From the NCBI GenBank assembly GCA_014360985.1, contig JACIWK010000010.1, positions 1 to 64,000 of the forward strand: a stretch of 64,000 nucleotides of DNA, read 5' to 3'. Within the stretch, counting starts at the first letter, position 1, and each line of letters opens with the position of its first letter. This stretch comes from Candidatus Bipolaricaulota bacterium (lineage in GTDB: Bacteria; Bipolaricaulota; Bipolaricaulia; Bipolaricaulales; Bipolaricaulaceae). Made by a program: the position numbers and the translations under genes. Of this stretch, positions 37,053-47,855 are shown piece after piece. Under the pieces are notes generated by a model, which saw nothing but the letters and a program-made list of their open reading frames with translations, ran no database searches and had not been told where the DNA came from.

Positions 37053-38104
37053 TTGTCCTCCTTATCCTGGGCCAGACGGCTCAGCCGCCGCTGTGCGTCG
37101 CCAACGAGTCGTTCGATCTCCTCGTGCTTGCCCCGGGCGTTGCGGAGGTGGCTCCCGAGCGTTCCCACCTCCCGCTCCACCTCCCCCAGGAGGTCCTCCA
37201 CCGCGCGCAGCTCACCGAATACCTTCTGCACGTTCCGCGCCAAGGCCAGCCCCCGCAGCCCCATCGCCACGGACCGCAGATAGGAGTAGAACGAGTTCGG
37301 GGAGCAGGGAACGACCCGCTTCCCCATCGCATAGGCGAGGAAGTCGAGGTCCCCCTCTGGGGTGAGGAGCTCGTGGTACACCCCCTCCGCGGGGATGTAC
37401 ATCAGGGCGAAATCGGCCGTTCCCTCCTCGGGCCGGATGTACTTCTGGCTGATCCCGTCCACGTGTTTCTGGGCGTCCCGCACGAGGGACCGCTTGTGCT
37501 TCTTCCGTTCCTCGTCCGTGGCCGCGGACAGGATCCGCTCGAACCCGGATAGGGGGAACTTGGCGTCCACGGGGACGATGGTCCCCTCGAGGAAGATCGC
37601 CGCGTCCACCGTCTCCCCGGAAGAGAACCGGTACTGCTCCCGGAACCGATCCCGGGGGAGCACGTCGGAGAGGAGGTCCCCGAGAAGCCATTCTCCAACG
37701 AGGCCGCGGCTCTTCGGGGCGCGGAGGATCTCCTGCAGGGAGGCGAGATCCTGGGCGAGCTCGGTCAGCCGGCGGCCGGTCTCGGTGAGCCCGCCCAGCC
37801 GCTCTCGGACGTCGGCCACCACCCCTTGCACGATGTTCAGTCGCTCCCCAAGGGCCCCTTCCTGTCTCTGGAGGAGCTGGGCCGTGGTTGCGAGCTGCTC
37901 CCCAACCTGTGAAGATAGCGTCCCCATCTGGGTTGCCATGAGGTGGGAGAGTTGCCCGATCTGCTCGGACAGGGCCCGCGTCGCCTCCGTGAGGAGGGAC
38001 AGGTCCTGGGCCGCGTCCTGCCCCGCCCTCCGGCGGAGGAGGGCCCAAGCGAGGGAAACCACGGCCAACGCGAGGAGCCCCAGCGCGATCCAAACCCCGC
38101 TCAT
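37049..38104 (-). CDS. rmuC: DNA recombination protein RmuC
   Basis: [73 protein letters not shown]. Confidence 0.9.
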   Translation of the reverse strand: MSGVWIALGLLALAVVSLAWALLRRRAGQDAAQDLSLLTEATRALSEQIGQLSHLMATQMGTLSSQVGEQLATTAQLLQRQEGALGERLNIVQGVVADVRERLGGLTETGRRLTELAQDLASLQEILRAPKSRGLVGEWLLGDLLSDVLPRDRFREQYRFSSGETVDAAIFLEGTIVPVDAKFPLSGFERILSAATDEERKKHKRSLVRDAQKHVDGISQKYIRPEEGTADFALMYIPAEGVYHELLTPEGDLDFLAYAMGKRVVPCSPNSFYSYLRSVAMGLRGLALARNVQKVFGELRAVEDLLGEVEREVGTLGSHLRNARGKHEEIERLVGDAQRRLSRLAQDKEDK

Positions 38105-40926
38105 GCCACCCCCTGCAGGGCGAGAACCTTGCGCAGGAACCGGGCCGTGTGCGACCCAGCGGCTCCCGCCACCTCCTCGGGCGGCCCTTCGGCGATCACC
38201 CGGCCGCCCTCCTCTCCCCCCTCCGGCCCGAGATCGATGATCCAATCCGCGGTTTTGATCACGTCGAGATTGTGCTCGATCACGACGACCGTGTTCCCGG
38301 CATCGACGAGGCGGTGGAGGACGGAGAGGAGCTTGCGCACGTCCTCGGGGTGGAGGCCGGTCGTCGGCTCGTCGAGGACGTACAGGGTGCGTCCCGTGGC
38401 CCGGCGGGCCAGTTCCCGGGCCAGTTTCACCCGCTGCGCCTCCCCGCCGGAGAGCTCGGTCGCGGGCTGCCCCAGCTTGATGTACCCCAGGCCCACGTCG
38501 TACAGGGTCTGCAGCTTGTCCCGGATCGGGGGGATCGGGGAGAAGAACCCCAGGGCCTCCTCGACCGTCATCTCCAGGACCTCGGCGATCGTGCGCCCCT
38601 TGTAGCGGATGGCGAGGGTCTCCTTGTTGTAGCGGGTGCCGCGGCACACCTCACAGGGCACGTACACGTCGGGGAGGAAGTGCATCTCGATCTTCACCTT
38701 GCCCTGGCCCTGACACGCCTCGCACCGACCCCCGCGGACGTTGAACGAGAACCGTCCCGGCGCGTAGCCGCGCATCCGCGCCTCGGGGGTGGCGGCGAAC
38801 ACCTCCCGGATCGGGTCGAACGCCTTCGTGTACGTGGCCGGGTTCGAGCGCGGGGTCCGCCCGATCGGGGACTGGTCGATCTCGATCGCCTTGTCGAAGT
38901 GCTGGACCCCCTCGATGTCGTCGTGCGCCCCCGGCTTGCCGGCCAGGTACCCCAGCCGCCACGCCAACCCCCGGTAGAGGACCTCCTCGGCGAGGGTGGA
39001 CTTGCCCGACCCGGAGACGCCGGTGATGCACACGAACAGCCCCACCGGGAACCGGACGTCGATCCCCTTCAGGTTGTGCTCGCGGGCCCCGCGCACGACG
39101 AGCCACCGGCCATCGGCCCTGCGCCGCAGCGCGGGAACAGGGATCCGCCGCGTCCCGGCCAGGTACTGGCCGGTGAGGGAGCGCGGCTGGGCCGCCACCT
39201 CGTCCGGCGTGCCCGTGGCCACGACGTACCCCCCGTGGATCCCCGCCCCCGGCCCGAGGTCGACGAGGTAGTCCGCCTCGCGCATCGTCTCCTCGTCGTG
39301 CTCCACGACGAGGACCGTGTTGCCGAGGTCCCGGAGCCGCTTCAGCGTCGCCAGCAGGCGCAGGTTGTCCCGGGCGTGGAGACCGACCGAGGGCTCGTCG
39401 AGCACGTACAGGACGCCGGTGAGCTGGGACCCGATCTGGGTCGCAAGCCGGATCCGCTGGGCCTCGCCGCCGGCCAGCGTCCCCGCCGAGCGGTCGAGGG
39501 TGAGGTAGTCGAGCCCCACGTCGGCCATGAACTGGAGCCTAGAGCGGATCTCCTTGAGGATCTGACGGGCGATCAGCTCCTCCCGCTCCGTGAGCGCAAG
39601 TGTCGTGAAGAACGACAGCGCCCCGCGCACAGTGAGGCGGGTCACGTCCCAGATGTTCTTTCCCCCCACCGTCACCGCGAGCGCCTCCGGCCGCAGCCGC
39701 GCCCCCCCGCACGCCTCGCAGGGGAGCGCGGACAGGTACTGCTCAATATCTCCCCGCGCCTCCTCGGACGTTGTCTCCCGGTAGCTGCGCTCGAGGACGG
39801 GGATCAACCCCTCGAACGGGCGACGGTAGACCCGCGTCCGCCGGTAGGTGGTAGTGTAGGTGAACTCCACCGGTTCTCCATCCGTGCCATAGAGGAGGAT
39901 CTCCAGTTGGCGACGCGGGAGCTCCCCCAGCGGACGATCGGGGTCGATGCGGTACGCGCGGCATACCCCATCGAGGATCGCCGCGATCCAGCGGGACTTC
40001 GTCGTCGCCCAGGGGAGGAGCCCCCCTTCCCGGAGCGAGCGGCGGGGATCCACGATGAGGTCGGGGTCCACCACCATCCGTACCCCGAGCCCATCGCAGG
40101 CTGGACACGCCCCGAACGGTGAGTTGAACGAGAACAGGCGCGGCTCGATCTCGGGCAGGCTCACCCCGCAGGCCGCGCAGGCGAAGTGCTCCGAATAGAG
40201 GCGCTCCCCTTGCCCGACCACCTCCACGATCACCAGCCCCTGTCCGTAACGGAGGGCGGTCTCGATCGAGTCGCCGATCCGGCTCCGCTTCTTGTCCGAG
40301 ACCTTGATCCGGTCGAGGACGATCTCCACGTCGTGGCGCTTGTTGCGGTCGAGCTCGATCGCCTCGTAGAGGGTGCGCAGGACGCCATCCACCCGCACCC
40401 GGACGAACCCCTCCCGCTTGAGGTCGTCGAACAGGTTCTTGTACTCCCCCTTCCGGCCCCGGATCACGGGGGCCATGATCTGGACCGCGGTTCCCTCGGG
40501 GAGGGCCATCACCTGGTCCGTGATCTGCTGGGCGGTCTGGCGTTCGATCGGCTGGCCGCACTGCGGGCAATGAGGGTGCCCGACCCGGGCGAACAGGAGC
40601 CGCAAGTAGTCATGGATCTCAGTCACCGTGCCCACGGTCGAGCGGGGGTTGTGGGAACGGGACTTCTGGTCGATCGAGATCGCCGGGGAGAGCCCCTCGA
40701 TGAAGTCCACGTTCGGCTTCTGCATGAGCCCGAGGAACTGGCGGGCATAGGCGGACAGAGACTCCACGTAGCGGCGTTGGCCTTCAGCGTAGATCGTGTC
40801 GAACGCGAGCGAGGATTTGCCCGACCCAGAGATCCCGGTGATGACGACGAGCTGGTCCCGGGGGATCTCGACGTCGATCCCCTTCAGGTTGTGTTCCCGG
40901 GCGCCGCGGATGATGAGCTTGTCCAT
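38101..40926 (-). CDS. uvrA: Excinuclease ABC subunit A
   Basis: [66 protein letters not shown]; both zinc-finger regions and two ABC signatures; ATGA overlap with rmuC. Confidence 0.98.
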   Translation of the reverse strand: MDKLIIRGAREHNLKGIDVEIPRDQLVVITGISGSGKSSLAFDTIYAEGQRRYVESLSAYARQFLGLMQKPNVDFIEGLSPAISIDQKSRSHNPRSTVGTVTEIHDYLRLLFARVGHPHCPQCGQPIERQTAQQITDQVMALPEGTAVQIMAPVIRGRKGEYKNLFDDLKREGFVRVRVDGVLRTLYEAIELDRNKRHDVEIVLDRIKVSDKKRSRIGDSIETALRYGQGLVIVEVVGQGERLYSEHFACAACGVSLPEIEPRLFSFNSPFGACPACDGLGVRMVVDPDLIVDPRRSLREGGLLPWATTKSRWIAAILDGVCRAYRIDPDRPLGELPRRQLEILLYGTDGEPVEFTYTTTYRRTRVYRRPFEGLIPVLERSYRETTSEEARGDIEQYLSALPCEACGGARLRPEALAVTVGGKNIWDVTRLTVRGALSFFTTLALTEREELIARQILKEIRSRLQFMADVGLDYLTLDRSAGTLAGGEAQRIRLATQIGSQLTGVLYVLDEPSVGLHARDNLRLLATLKRLRDLGNTVLVVEHDEETMREADYLVDLGPGAGIHGGYVVATGTPDEVAAQPRSLTGQYLAGTRRIPVPALRRRADGRWLVVRGAREHNLKGIDVRFPVGLFVCITGVSGSGKSTLAEEVLYRGLAWRLGYLAGKPGAHDDIEGVQHFDKAIEIDQSPIGRTPRSNPATYTKAFDPIREVFAATPEARMRGYAPGRFSFNVRGGRCEACQGQGKVKIEMHFLPDVYVPCEVCRGTRYNKETLAIRYKGRTIAEVLEMTVEEALGFFSPIPPIRDKLQTLYDVGLGYIKLGQPATELSGGEAQRVKLARELARRATGRTLYVLDEPTTGLHPEDVRKLLSVLHRLVDAGNTVVVIEHNLDVIKTADWIIDLGPEGGEEGGRVIAEGPPEEVAGAAGSHTARFLRKVLALQGVA

Positions 40927-41063
40927 GGGTGAGAAGGCGGTTCTCGACCTTTCGCAGGCCGTACCCACGATCTTAGCCGGGAGAGGCCCCCCCCGCCACG
41001 CGCGGACACGGGGAACCTCGCCGCGGAACCCGTGGCCTTGAGGGAGGGGAAGCCCCGCTTACC

Positions 41064-41081
41064 GTGTGATGCAGATCACAC
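41064..41081. promoter_or_regulatory. Crp-consensus palindrome GTGTGAT-GCAG-ATCACAC
   Basis: Direct reading; perfect 7-bp arms; 48 nt before the likely start of the lipoprotein gene at 41129. Confidence 0.55.
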
Positions 41082-41128
41082 TGGAGAAGTTTGGGGAGGG
41101 TACCGTGGGTCAGTACAAGAGAACGACC

Positions 41129-41791
41129 ATGAGGATCCTGGTTCCAGTGGCGATGGGCCTGCTCATCCTCGCTGCGGTGGCCGGGTGCAGCAGGGTGACA
41201 GCGAAGATCGACTCCTACAGCCCCAGCGATCCGGGTTCCCCGGTGCGGGTCGAGGCAGGGAAGCCCGTCGCCCTCAGCGTCACGTTCACCAACACCGGCA
41301 ACCGCACGGGGACGTTTCTCGTCCGGGCCGTGGTGCGGGACAGTCGGAACGTCCAGGTGGGCCCCCCCTCCCAGACGGTGACCGTCGACCCGGGGAAGTC
41401 GCGGACCGTGACCTGGGAGCACATCGTGACCGCCCCCGGCACGTATACGGTCCAGTTCATCGTGGGCAGGGACGCGAACACGACGCTGGCCCAACTCCCA
41501 GCGGACCCCGCTCCGCTCATCGTCGGACTGCCCGCGGTCGTCTCCACGGCATTCCAGCTGGGGGACAGGGTACGGGTCACGACGGCGGTCAACGTCCGCA
41601 CCGGGCCGGGGACGACGGCGAGCAAGGTGACCCACGTGAACTACCGCGATGTCGCCCCAGCGGGTGTCGAAGGGAAGGTCGTCGGGGGGCCGGACAAAGC
41701 CGACGGCTACGTGTGGTGGCGGGTGGAGTTCGACGCCGGCTACACCGGATGGTGCATCGAGGACGCCCTGACCAAGGCCTCCGGCGGCTAG
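41129..41791 (+). CDS. Lipoprotein with Ig-like (CARDB-like) and bacterial SH3-like domains
   Basis: Lipobox-like LAAVAGCS; SVTFTNTGNRTGTFLVRAVV; VTTAVNVRTGPGTTASKV SH3-type motif. Confidence 0.75.
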   Translation: MRILVPVAMGLLILAAVAGCSRVTAKIDSYSPSDPGSPVRVEAGKPVALSVTFTNTGNRTGTFLVRAVVRDSRNVQVGPPSQTVTVDPGKSRTVTWEHIVTAPGTYTVQFIVGRDANTTLAQLPADPAPLIVGLPAVVSTAFQLGDRVRVTTAVNVRTGPGTTASKVTHVNYRDVAPAGVEGKVVGGPDKADGYVWWRVEFDAGYTGWCIEDALTKASGG

Positions 41792-41792
41792 C

Positions 41793-42782
41793 CTAGGGCT
41801 GAGGTGCGAGGTCCGGGTTGCGGAGCCACGCCGCGATCCGTCCCTCCCAATCCGCTTGCCGCGCCGCGTCGCGGCCGTGGTCCGTCTCGCGGTCGTAGCG
41901 CGCCTGGACCTCGGACTGGCGGGCGGTGACCCGCTGGAAGGCCTCGCGAGCTCGAGTACGGAGGGCCTGCTCCGCCTCGGCGGCGGTCCAGCCATCTCCC
42001 GAGAGTCCCTGCAGTTCACGTTCGAGGATCCGCCGGTACACCTCGGCGAGGTCGAAGTGCCCCTGCTCGTGGGCGAGGGCGGCGGCCGTCCTCCGCTCGG
42101 GGAGGGCCCACGAGCGGTCCCGTTCCATCTCGTTCGTAACCGTCAGCGAAGCGATGCGGGCCTGCCAGCGGCCGGTCCCCGGGTCGCGGGCCGCGACCGC
42201 AGTGAGGTCGTAGGCGAGCACGGTCGCGATCGCCGCCGCGGCCCCGGGGTCCCGGTCGGAGGGCGGGGGGGCCCAGAAGTCGTCCCACCCGATGGGCCGA
42301 TCCGCGCTCCAGGGGAGCCCCGGGTCCCCGCCGAGCGCAAGACCAGGGTCAACCGAACAGGAGGGATTCGCGGGAAGGACGTTGAGGACGAGCCGCAACT
42401 GGAGAGGGGGTATCCCAGCGGCCCACGCCTGGAAGGTGATCTCGACCTCGCTCCCCGCGCCCCCCGGGGGCGGAGCAAAGGTGTACACGGCCCGCACCGT
42501 TCCCCACCCCGTGGTGGCGGGAAGCGTGGGCCAACCATCGGGGACGGACACCGAGGTCACGTGGACCGCCCGCGGTGGCGACACCATCACGGAGAGGAGC
42601 ATCGAAGCCGGCGCTCCCTCCCGCACCGGGCACCGGAGGAGCGTCCCGCCCGACGAAACGCACGATCCCGCTCCCTGGACCTCCCACGCCCAGTGCAGGG
42701 TGACGGCCTCCTGACCCGCCCCGCAGACCGCCCCTCCGGTCAGGGAAGCGACGATGAGCCAGACCAGCGGCCACCCCATCAC
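41793..42782 (-). CDS. Exported DUF922-like putative Zn protease
   Basis: RRTAAALAHEQGHFDLAEVYRRILERELQ (HEQGHFD); PIGWDDFWAPPPSDRDPGAAAA; signal peptide. Confidence 0.65.
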   Translation of the reverse strand: MMGWPLVWLIVASLTGGAVCGAGQEAVTLHWAWEVQGAGSCVSSGGTLLRCPVREGAPASMLLSVMVSPPRAVHVTSVSVPDGWPTLPATTGWGTVRAVYTFAPPPGGAGSEVEITFQAWAAGIPPLQLRLVLNVLPANPSCSVDPGLALGGDPGLPWSADRPIGWDDFWAPPPSDRDPGAAAAIATVLAYDLTAVAARDPGTGRWQARIASLTVTNEMERDRSWALPERRTAAALAHEQGHFDLAEVYRRILERELQGLSGDGWTAAEAEQALRTRAREAFQRVTARQSEVQARYDRETDHGRDAARQADWEGRIAAWLRNPDLAPQP

Positions 42783-42807
42783 GCGGAGTCCTCCCCGGGA
42801 ACGCGCA

Positions 42808-43098
42808 CTACTTCTGCTGGAGCCGGGCCACGAAATCGTCCACGGGAAGGGCGGACAAGGTCTCGATCTTCACCGTGCCCCGCGCGCCCAGCTCCACCGC
42901 GACGCGAGCGACCGCCATCGCGCCGGTGGCCTCGATGATCGTCACGAAATCGTAACGCCCGAGCGTGGCGTACTGGTGGATGACCTTCGCCCCAAGGGCC
43001 TCGATTTCCCGGTTCACCTCGAGGATCCGCTCCGGCTTCTCCTTGATCGTCTTCGCCCCTTCGTCCGTAAGCCGACTCAGAAGAACATAGGTCTGCAT
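42808..43098 (-). CDS. GYD-domain protein
   Basis: MQTYVLLSRLTDEGAKTIKEKPERI..GAKVIHQYATLGRYDFVTIIEA. Confidence 0.88.
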   Translation of the reverse strand: MQTYVLLSRLTDEGAKTIKEKPERILEVNREIEALGAKVIHQYATLGRYDFVTIIEATGAMAVARVAVELGARGTVKIETLSALPVDDFVARLQQK

Positions 43099-43326
43099 GG
43101 CATCCCTCCTTGGAGGGGATCGTACCCGACCGGGCACGGGCGCGACAGCGGGGGCTCACCCGCCGTACTTCGCCCAGAAGGTGCGCTTGCGTCCGTGCTC
43201 CCCACGGAGCTCTCGCTTGTAGGCGTCGTGCGAGGGCAGGCCCCCCAGTCCGCCACCCCTTTGCGGAGGTCAGCTCCCGCCGACCCTGCGCGCAGGCCCC
43301 ATGCCGACCGGACGAGAGATGGCACA

Positions 43327-43512
43327 GCCCGCAAGCTGCAGGAGGACTGGGATGCGCTCCGGCCCGCGTTGGAGGACTCGTCCCGTGAGTACAACGGGCA
43401 CTTCCTCAACACCGACACGGGCGAGGTGGCGGTGCTGCCGATCGAGTTCCTCGACCGCGAGGAGGACGCCGAGCTCGTCGACCCCTGCCGGCGGCCCGAG
43501 CCCGCGAGGTGA
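43327..43512 (+). pseudogene. C-terminal remnant resembling UPF0158-type protein
   Basis: DWDALRPALEDSSREYNGHFLNTDTGEVAVLPIEFLDREEDAELVD in frame with no plausible N-terminus. Confidence 0.35.
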
Positions 43513-43541
43513 GCCTTCGCCTGTCCCGCTCCGGGCCTGGG

Positions 43542-44669
43542 TCAGCGGCCTCTCCGCCCGACCCGGGACGCGATCCAATCAGCGACCGAGGGGAGGAGCC
43601 GGGGGTGGAACTCCATCGGGAGGAGCGGGTACTCCCCCGGCGCGCCGGTGACTGCCACCTGGAACAGGTGGTTCGCGTCGGGGAGGACGACCACGGTCAC
43701 GTCCCGGTTCCCCGCGCGGGCGAGGGCGTTCCCGAGGACCGCCTTGTTCTGCTCAGCGTCGACCTGGACGTCAAGGCCCCCGAACACCGCGAGCACGGGC
43801 ACGCGGATCCGCGCCCAGTCCTGCGCGGGGTCGTGGATGAGGAGCTCCCGGTACCAGTCGCTCTGGAGGACGGCCAGCTCCTGGGCAGCGATGGCGTGCG
43901 CGAACGCATCGGGGTCGCCGAGGGCCTGCTGCTGTTCAGGAGGAAGGGAGGCGATCTGGGCGCGCTTGATCTCCACGACGAGCGTCTCCAAGGTTTCCCA
44001 ATCCCTGGCCACGACGAGGTCGAGGACCTCCCGCTGCTGGGCCGCGGCCTCCGCCGCGGCCTCGCGGCCCATCCCCGCGGCAAGGACGATCAGCTCCACC
44101 TGGCGAACGATCGTCTCGTAGCCCGTGACGGCGATCCCGGCCAACGACACAACGAACGCCACCTCCGGCCGCCGGGCGGCGACGGTCGCTGCCACGATCC
44201 CCCCCTCGCTGTGGCCGAGGAGCCCGATCCGGTCCGGGTCGATCTCCGAATGACGGCGCAGGAAGTCGAACGCCGCTTCGGCGTCGGCGGCGAAGTCGGT
44301 CAGGGCGGCCGAGGCAAACTCCCCCTCAGACGCGCCCACCCCGCGGTCATCGTAGCGGAGGACCGCGATCCCTCGCGCACTGAGGTACTCCGCGATCCAA
44401 CGGAACGGGGCGTACCCAGGGAGCCCTTCGATCTCCGAGTCCCGGTTCTGAGGACCGCTTCCCGTGATCAGGACAACCGCCGAATGCGGCCCAGGGGTCG
44501 CGGGAAGGCTCAGCGTCCCGGCGAGGGTGATCCCGCGGTGGGAGAACGTGACCTCGATCTCCCGCGCCGGGGCGATCACGGGAACGCGCTCCGGGCCCGG
44601 CCCGCGGAACGCGAAGACCACGGCCAGCCCGGCCACCAGAGCAAGAAGAATCCATTTCCAGGCGTCCAT
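43542..44669 (-). CDS. Alpha/beta hydrolase, exported or membrane-anchored
   Basis: VLITGSGPQNRDSEIEG, AVLRYDDRGVGASEG, LLGHSEGGIVAATVAA. Confidence 0.88.
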   Translation of the reverse strand: MDAWKWILLALVAGLAVVFAFRGPGPERVPVIAPAREIEVTFSHRGITLAGTLSLPATPGPHSAVVLITGSGPQNRDSEIEGLPGYAPFRWIAEYLSARGIAVLRYDDRGVGASEGEFASAALTDFAADAEAAFDFLRRHSEIDPDRIGLLGHSEGGIVAATVAARRPEVAFVVSLAGIAVTGYETIVRQVELIVLAAGMGREAAAEAAAQQREVLDLVVARDWETLETLVVEIKRAQIASLPPEQQQALGDPDAFAHAIAAQELAVLQSDWYRELLIHDPAQDWARIRVPVLAVFGGLDVQVDAEQNKAVLGNALARAGNRDVTVVVLPDANHLFQVAVTGAPGEYPLLPMEFHPRLLPSVADWIASRVGRRGR

Positions 44670-44829
44670 TCTGCCTCCTTGGGCTGGGCCAGCGGCCCCG
44701 GCCACGTTCCAGAGTACCCGAGGAACGCCTACGCCAAAACGTTGTGGTCGGGGCGATGACGATCAGATGGCCTCTATCGCCCCGGGTGAACAGCCCCGCT
44801 CCGCTCAATCGCGGAACAGGGGCACCGCT

Positions 44830-44979
44830 TCAGCCGATCAGTGGCCACACCAAGACCTGCCCGCCGGGCTTGTCGTGCATCTCGAAGATCGTCGTGTCCA
44901 GGCCGGCAAGTCGGCCGTAGACCCCAGCGGCGAGCCCGTCCATCCCCGCCCCGACAATCGCCACCGACTGCGCGCTCAT
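44830..44979 (-). pseudogene. N-terminal fragment of a FAD/NAD(P)-dependent oxidoreductase
   Basis: MSAQSVAIVGAGMDGLAAGVYGRLAGLDTTIFEMHDKPGGQVLVWPLIG*: an FAD-binding Rossmann motif ending after 49 aa. Confidence 0.65.
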
Positions 44980-45236
44980 CGCTCGTTGCTCACCCGTTCC
45001 ACGACGATCGTGCAGCGGGTAAGGAGCGCCGCTGCGGCGCCGATCGCGGCCCACATCGGGAGGAGCAGCGCTCCGACCACGCCCACGGTGAGGGGGAACT
45101 CGACCACCGTCTCGCCCTTCTCGTTGCGGATCGCGATCCGCCGCACGTTCCCTTCGTGGACGAGCTCCTTCACCTTCGCCAGGACCTCCTCCCCGCTCAC
45201 CCGGAACTCCTCGGTTCTCTTCTTCTCGTCTGTCAA
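44976..45236 (-). CDS. DUF4342 family protein
   Basis: EEFRVSGEEVLAKVKELVHEGNVRRIAIRNEKGETVVEFPLTVGVVGALLLPMWAAIGAAAAL. Confidence 0.8.
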   Translation of the reverse strand: MTDEKKRTEEFRVSGEEVLAKVKELVHEGNVRRIAIRNEKGETVVEFPLTVGVVGALLLPMWAAIGAAAALLTRCTIVVERVSNER

Positions 45237-45252
45237 CTTTGCCTCCCGTGCC

Positions 45253-46557
45253 CTACTCCCCCAACCGGAACGGGGGATAGCGGTCCGTCATCAACGCAGC
45301 GTAGATCGCGACCCGGTACGCCCAGCGGTTCATGTCCATCACGAACGCGAAGAGACCCTTCGGGTACCGGCCCCGGAACAGGAGCGCCACCCCAGCGAAC
45401 AGGGTGAGGAGCGGCACAAGCCCCCCGCCCGAGCGCCCGCCCCCGCCCTGGAACAGGCTCACCACCGCGTAGTGGGGAAGGGCGAGGAGCCACCACTTCA
45501 CGAGGACCAGACCGCGGGACAGCCGCTCCGGATATGCCACGTCGAGATCGGCGGGGTACCCGCCCGCCCCCAGGGCAAACGGTGGGTATCGATCCGTGCC
45601 CAGCGCCTGGTACGCGTAGAACCCCACCCGCCACGTCCAGCGCAGGACCCCCACGTTGTAGCCGAACAGGGCCCGCGGGTAGCGGCCGGTGAACAGGATC
45701 GCCAAGAACGAGACGAGCCACGAGAAGCAGAACCCGACCCACAGGAAGGCGAGCACGACGTAGTGCGGGACCAGGAGGAACCACTTCACGAGCCACAGGG
45801 CGGGCGACAGGGGTTCGGTGATCTCGCCCACAAAGGTAAGCGGGTACCCCTCGGCGGGTTCGGCCTGCGGCGCCGCCTCGGCAAGGGGACGCCCGCGCAC
45901 CCCGACGTAGATGAGGGCGACGGCGAGCACGAGCAGCGCCACCCCACCCACGAGAATCCCGATCGAAAGCGGCAAGAGCGCGGGGAACTTCACCCCCACG
46001 GACGCCCACGCCTCGACCCCCTGGGATCCGTCGGCGTTCATGAGCACAAGCGTCCACTCGCCCGGCGCCACGTCCCAGACGACGGTTTGCGTCCCCACGC
46101 CTTCCGCGCGGGCCGCCCACAGCGTCCGGCGGCCCGGCGGTTCCGGCGGCGGGCCACCGGGGACACTTCGGTACCCGACCCACACCGGGCGGAGCTCGAA
46201 GTCCACGACCTCGTCCCGCGCCACCCCGGCCAGGTAGGCCTGGGCATCGCGCCAGTCGGCGACCCCCACGAACAGCGCGCGGCCCGGATCGCTCGCCCGG
46301 ACCTCGATCCGGATCGTGGCCAGGTCGCGCCGCACCATCGGCGGCCAGTCCGCGGCGATGCGTGCCGTCTCCGAGACGATCGCGTGCGCGCTGCTCCGCA
46401 GCTGGATGTCACGGGATCGGGGCATTGCGATGTACCCATCGCTGTCGGTGAGCGCCAATCGGAACACCAGCCCCGCCGTCCCTCCGGTCACGAGACTGAC
46501 CCCAACGATCCCCACCAGAACCCCGAATAGAACCAGAAGAACCTTTCCTAGCCTCAT
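45253..46557 (-). CDS. DUF4389-type membrane protein (two DUF4389-like regions)
   Basis: LVKWFLLVPHYVVLAFLWVGFCFSWLVSFLAILFTGRYPRALFGYNVGVLRWTWRVGFYAYQALGTDRYPPF, then a partial second unit LVKWWLLALPHYAVV..DRYPPF. Confidence 0.8.
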   Translation of the reverse strand: MRLGKVLLVLFGVLVGIVGVSLVTGGTAGLVFRLALTDSDGYIAMPRSRDIQLRSSAHAIVSETARIAADWPPMVRRDLATIRIEVRASDPGRALFVGVADWRDAQAYLAGVARDEVVDFELRPVWVGYRSVPGGPPPEPPGRRTLWAARAEGVGTQTVVWDVAPGEWTLVLMNADGSQGVEAWASVGVKFPALLPLSIGILVGGVALLVLAVALIYVGVRGRPLAEAAPQAEPAEGYPLTFVGEITEPLSPALWLVKWFLLVPHYVVLAFLWVGFCFSWLVSFLAILFTGRYPRALFGYNVGVLRWTWRVGFYAYQALGTDRYPPFALGAGGYPADLDVAYPERLSRGLVLVKWWLLALPHYAVVSLFQGGGGRSGGGLVPLLTLFAGVALLFRGRYPKGLFAFVMDMNRWAYRVAIYAALMTDRYPPFRLGE

Positions 46558-46851
46558 CCCTGCCTCCCCGGAGCGTTACTCATCCCACGGCCTGCTCGAA
46601 CGCGTGGTTCACGCCATATCGTAGTGCGTCCCAGCGTTCCCCGCCAAAGCAACACACCCTCTCCTGCAGATCATTCACGCCGTGGATGATAATCATTCAC
46701 GTCAAGGGTCCGCAGAAGCGAAGCAGGGCAAGGACCGCGCTTTGAGATCAGCGAGCGGTAGGGCCCGGAATCCACGTCTGAGGGTTGATGGAGAGACACC
46801 GAAGTCACGACGAGGGGTACTCCTCCAGCCCTCAGGCACTTTCTGGCCTAA

Positions 46852-47487
46852 TCACGCCCATTCCCGTGGGCGGTCCACAGTGGAACCGTCCGCGAGAACC
46901 ACACGATGGGGGAGAAGGGACGCGTTCAGGTCCGCCCTCTTCATGTCCCGCCTGTAGTTCGCCATGTTCCACAGTGCCTGCGCGCTGCGGCCAACAGGGG
47001 CAACCACCGTGATCTTGCCCTCCGGCTGGACGAGTCTGGCATGATTGACGACCGGCACGAGATCGCTATCGCCAGAGATCAGGATCGCCCTGTCGTATGC
47101 GTGCCTGTACGCCATGTCGAGGAGCTGGATCGCGATGTTGACGTCGGTACGTTTCTCGCGGTACGTCCGGTACTTCTGCCGACAGACAGCTCGGCACTGC
47201 TCGGTCACCGGGCGGTACCGGCCGAGGACGACGTGAACTCCCCTATCCTTCTGTACGCTCACCAACGTTCGGTGCCGCGACGCCTTCGCCTCGTCCCAGG
47301 TAGCGTAAGCCGTGAAGTAGTAGACGGCGATCAGCTCCTCTCCTGGAGAAACGTAGCGTTCGGCCAGCTTCCTGTAGTCGATCCACCTGTAGCGGGCATA
47401 CGGAGCGGAGCCGCTTGCATCCGGCTCCATAAGCGCGTGGTAGACGTTGAACCCGTCGATGAAACACGCGACTCGGATCTGCTGCAA
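46852..47487 (-). CDS. NYN-domain (PIN-like, LabA-type) protein
   Basis: RVACFIDGFNVYHAL, EKRTDVNIAIQLLDMAYRHAYDRAILISGDSDLVPVV. Confidence 0.88.
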   Translation of the reverse strand: MQQIRVACFIDGFNVYHALMEPDASGSAPYARYRWIDYRKLAERYVSPGEELIAVYYFTAYATWDEAKASRHRTLVSVQKDRGVHVVLGRYRPVTEQCRAVCRQKYRTYREKRTDVNIAIQLLDMAYRHAYDRAILISGDSDLVPVVNHARLVQPEGKITVVAPVGRSAQALWNMANYRRDMKRADLNASLLPHRVVLADGSTVDRPREWA

Positions 47488-47855
47488 TGGACCTCCTCAA
47501 AGACCCGCGCCACCCCATCGGGGTGGCGCAGCACCCTTGGCTGCGGCAAGGGGATTATGACCGTGTGGATCCTACAGCGCGGGCGGGCGACGGTCAAGCC
47601 CCCGGGCCAAGGAGGCCGATCACCTGGGCTGCGCGGATCAAGGCTTTGCGGGGAGGCACTCAGGCTGCTTCTTGGCAGCCACGGCGACTGCGCCTGTCAT
47701 GGCGGCGAGGAGGGGACGATGTAGAGAGCGTTCGGGTTGGCGGCGGGGCCGGCCGGCCGATCTCGGATGCTGGACTACAAGACCCGATCCCAAGCCTCCC
47801 CGACGCGGCACGCGCACAATGCAGAGCAGATCGTCTTGGAGTGTGACGCGGAACT

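Noticed and set aside
38149-40122. 657-aa plus-strand ORF opposite uvrA
   Set aside because: Antisense of conserved uvrA; compositional artefact of high GC3.
46670-46710. Short direct repeats atcattcacg with an 11-bp palindrome atgataatcat
   Set aside because: Too short and isolated for a CRISPR or mobile-element call; no further copies nearby.
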